This document shows, in pieces, positions 63,381-64,000 of a stretch of DNA of 64,000 nucleotides. The stretch spans positions 2,945,322 through 3,009,321 of the forward strand of contig NZ_CP039543.1 in the NCBI RefSeq assembly GCF_013085545.1. The letters run 5' to 3'. The notes under the pieces are model-generated. The model searched no databases and was not told the DNA's origin. It was given only the letters and a program-made list of their open reading frames with translations. The stretch is from Oceanidesulfovibrio marinus (GTDB lineage: Bacteria; Desulfobacterota; Desulfovibrionia; Desulfovibrionales; Desulfovibrionaceae). A program made the position numbers and the translations under genes. Numbering within the stretch: the stretch's first letter is position 1; each line of letters begins with the position of its first letter.

Positions 63381-64000
63381 TTAATGCGCTGTCCATCCGC
63401 CATCGACGTACAGCACGGTTCCTGTGACCATGTCCGAGGCCCGGGACGCCAGGAATACCGCGGCTCCGACAAGGTCATCGGTTGTGGCCATTCTTGAAAA
63501 CAGGATGTTCTCGTCCACGTAGGCCTTGAACTCAGGCTCTTCGAACATCGCCTGCGTCAAGGGCGTCAGCAGAAAGGTGGGGGCGAGGGAGTTGACGTTG
63601 ATGTTGTGTTTGGCCCACTCCACCGCAAGCACGCGGGTCATCTGGTCCATGGCCCCCTTGCTGGAACAGTAGGCGCTGCGACGAATGAGCCCTACGCTTC
63701 CTGCTTGCGACGAGATGTTGATGATCTTGCCGCCCTGCTGGGCAATCATGATCCGCCCCACAGCCTGGCAGCAGAAGAAGCTGCCCTTGAGGTTGATGTC
63801 GAGCACCTTGTCCCAGGCCTCTTCGGTCACTTCTTCCGCGATCTGAGGAATGTTGATCCCCGCGCTGTTGACGAGGATGTCGATGCGGCCATACGCCTCG
63901 TTCACCTCGGAGACGCATGCGTTGATGGACGCCGTGTCGGTAACGTCCAGCCTGCTGGACAAGGCCCGCCCCCCCCAGGTGGAGGCGATATCCTCGGCAG
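63381..64000 (-). CDS. Short-chain dehydrogenase/reductase, 5' end outside window
   Basis: Reading frame open to the window end, so the N-terminal cofactor motif is missing. What remains includes the NSAG motif (normally NNAG) in ILVNSAGINIPQ, the catalytic YCSSKGAMDQM tyrosine-lysine pair, and the C-terminal end GTVLYVDGGWTAH, which is typical of SDRs. A complete SDR would be ~250 residues, so about 40 are missing. Lies upstream of livK on the same strand and is probably in the same operon, hinting that it oxidises the transported compound. Confidence 0.9.
   Translation of the reverse strand, partial: AEDIASTWGGRALSSRLDVTDTASINACVSEVNEAYGRIDILVNSAGINIPQIAEEVTEEAWDKVLDINLKGSFFCCQAVGRIMIAQQGGKIINISSQAGSVGLIRRSAYCSSKGAMDQMTRVLAVEWAKHNINVNSLAPTFLLTPLTQAMFEEPEFKAYVDENILFSRMATTDDLVGAAVFLASRASDMVTGTVLYVDGGWTAH

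Noticed and set aside
1-64000. CRISPR arrays, rRNA genes, a phage structural module or a toxin-antitoxin pair
   Set aside because: No regularly spaced repeats, no rRNA-like sequence and no recognised phage or toxin genes were seen.

Overview
The window reads as chromosomal DNA of a GC-rich anaerobe. Gene content (two-gene thioredoxin pair, Crp/Fnr regulator, cytosolic aryl-sulfate sulfotransferase, Liv-type transporter, large sugar cluster) fits a Desulfovibrio-like sulfate reducer. That assignment is an inference from gene content; no rRNA or other strong taxonomic marker is present.

Layout. (1) 1-3.7 kb, housekeeping DNA: the 3' part of carA, a TPR protein, a FAD flavoprotein of the NadB/FrdA type, and a tRNA-Pro(GGG) with its own promoter and terminator. 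(2) 3.8-7.5 kb, mobile-element scrap: a decayed IS481-type end split by a complete IS3-family element with a visible 5-bp target duplication, a GtrA/methyltransferase pair, and a frameshifted ISL3-family transposase. (3) 7.5-46 kb, a surface-polysaccharide island. Leftward genes make GDP-fucose (manB, manC, gmd, fcl) and several glycosyltransferases. Rightward genes hold paired glycosyltransferases, a GtrII/GtrB pair, UDP-GlcNAc 2-epimerase, a deacetylase-like protein, a CapK-like ligase, an ABC exporter (Wzm-like permease plus a Wzt-like ATPase fused to a glycosyltransferase), very large multidomain glycosyltransferases, methyltransferases and a radical SAM/SPASM protein. This looks like an ABC-transporter-dependent O-antigen or capsule locus. 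(4) 46.2-49.2 kb, two apparently identical inverted IS481-family copies flanking a decayed third copy. Swapped 7-bp target duplications show that the segment between them has been inverted. (5) 49.2-55.6 kb, a metabolic cluster: a Crp/Fnr regulator divergent from an SLC13-like permease, thioredoxin reductase, thioredoxin, an arylsulfotransferase without a signal peptide, and an SDR. (6) 55.9-64 kb, leftward genes for malic enzyme, a 3-hydroxyacyl-CoA dehydrogenase, a complete branched-chain-amino-acid-type ABC transporter (livK-H-M-G-F) and the C-terminal part of another SDR.

How the parts work together. The polysaccharide island is bounded on both sides by IS481-family sequence and begins just after a tRNA gene, so it was probably assembled and reshuffled by insertion sequences. 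Its genes cover sugar-nucleotide supply, chain assembly, modification and export. The right-hand region looks like an uptake and catabolism unit. The permease, thioredoxin pair and sulfotransferase are tightly spaced and probably form one operon. The Liv transporter and hydroxyacyl-CoA dehydrogenase form a second, leftward one. The most unusual element is the permease-TrxR-Trx-AssT operon: a cytosolic sulfotransferase paired with a thiol-reducing system, whereas the known periplasmic enzyme is paired with an oxidising Dsb system.
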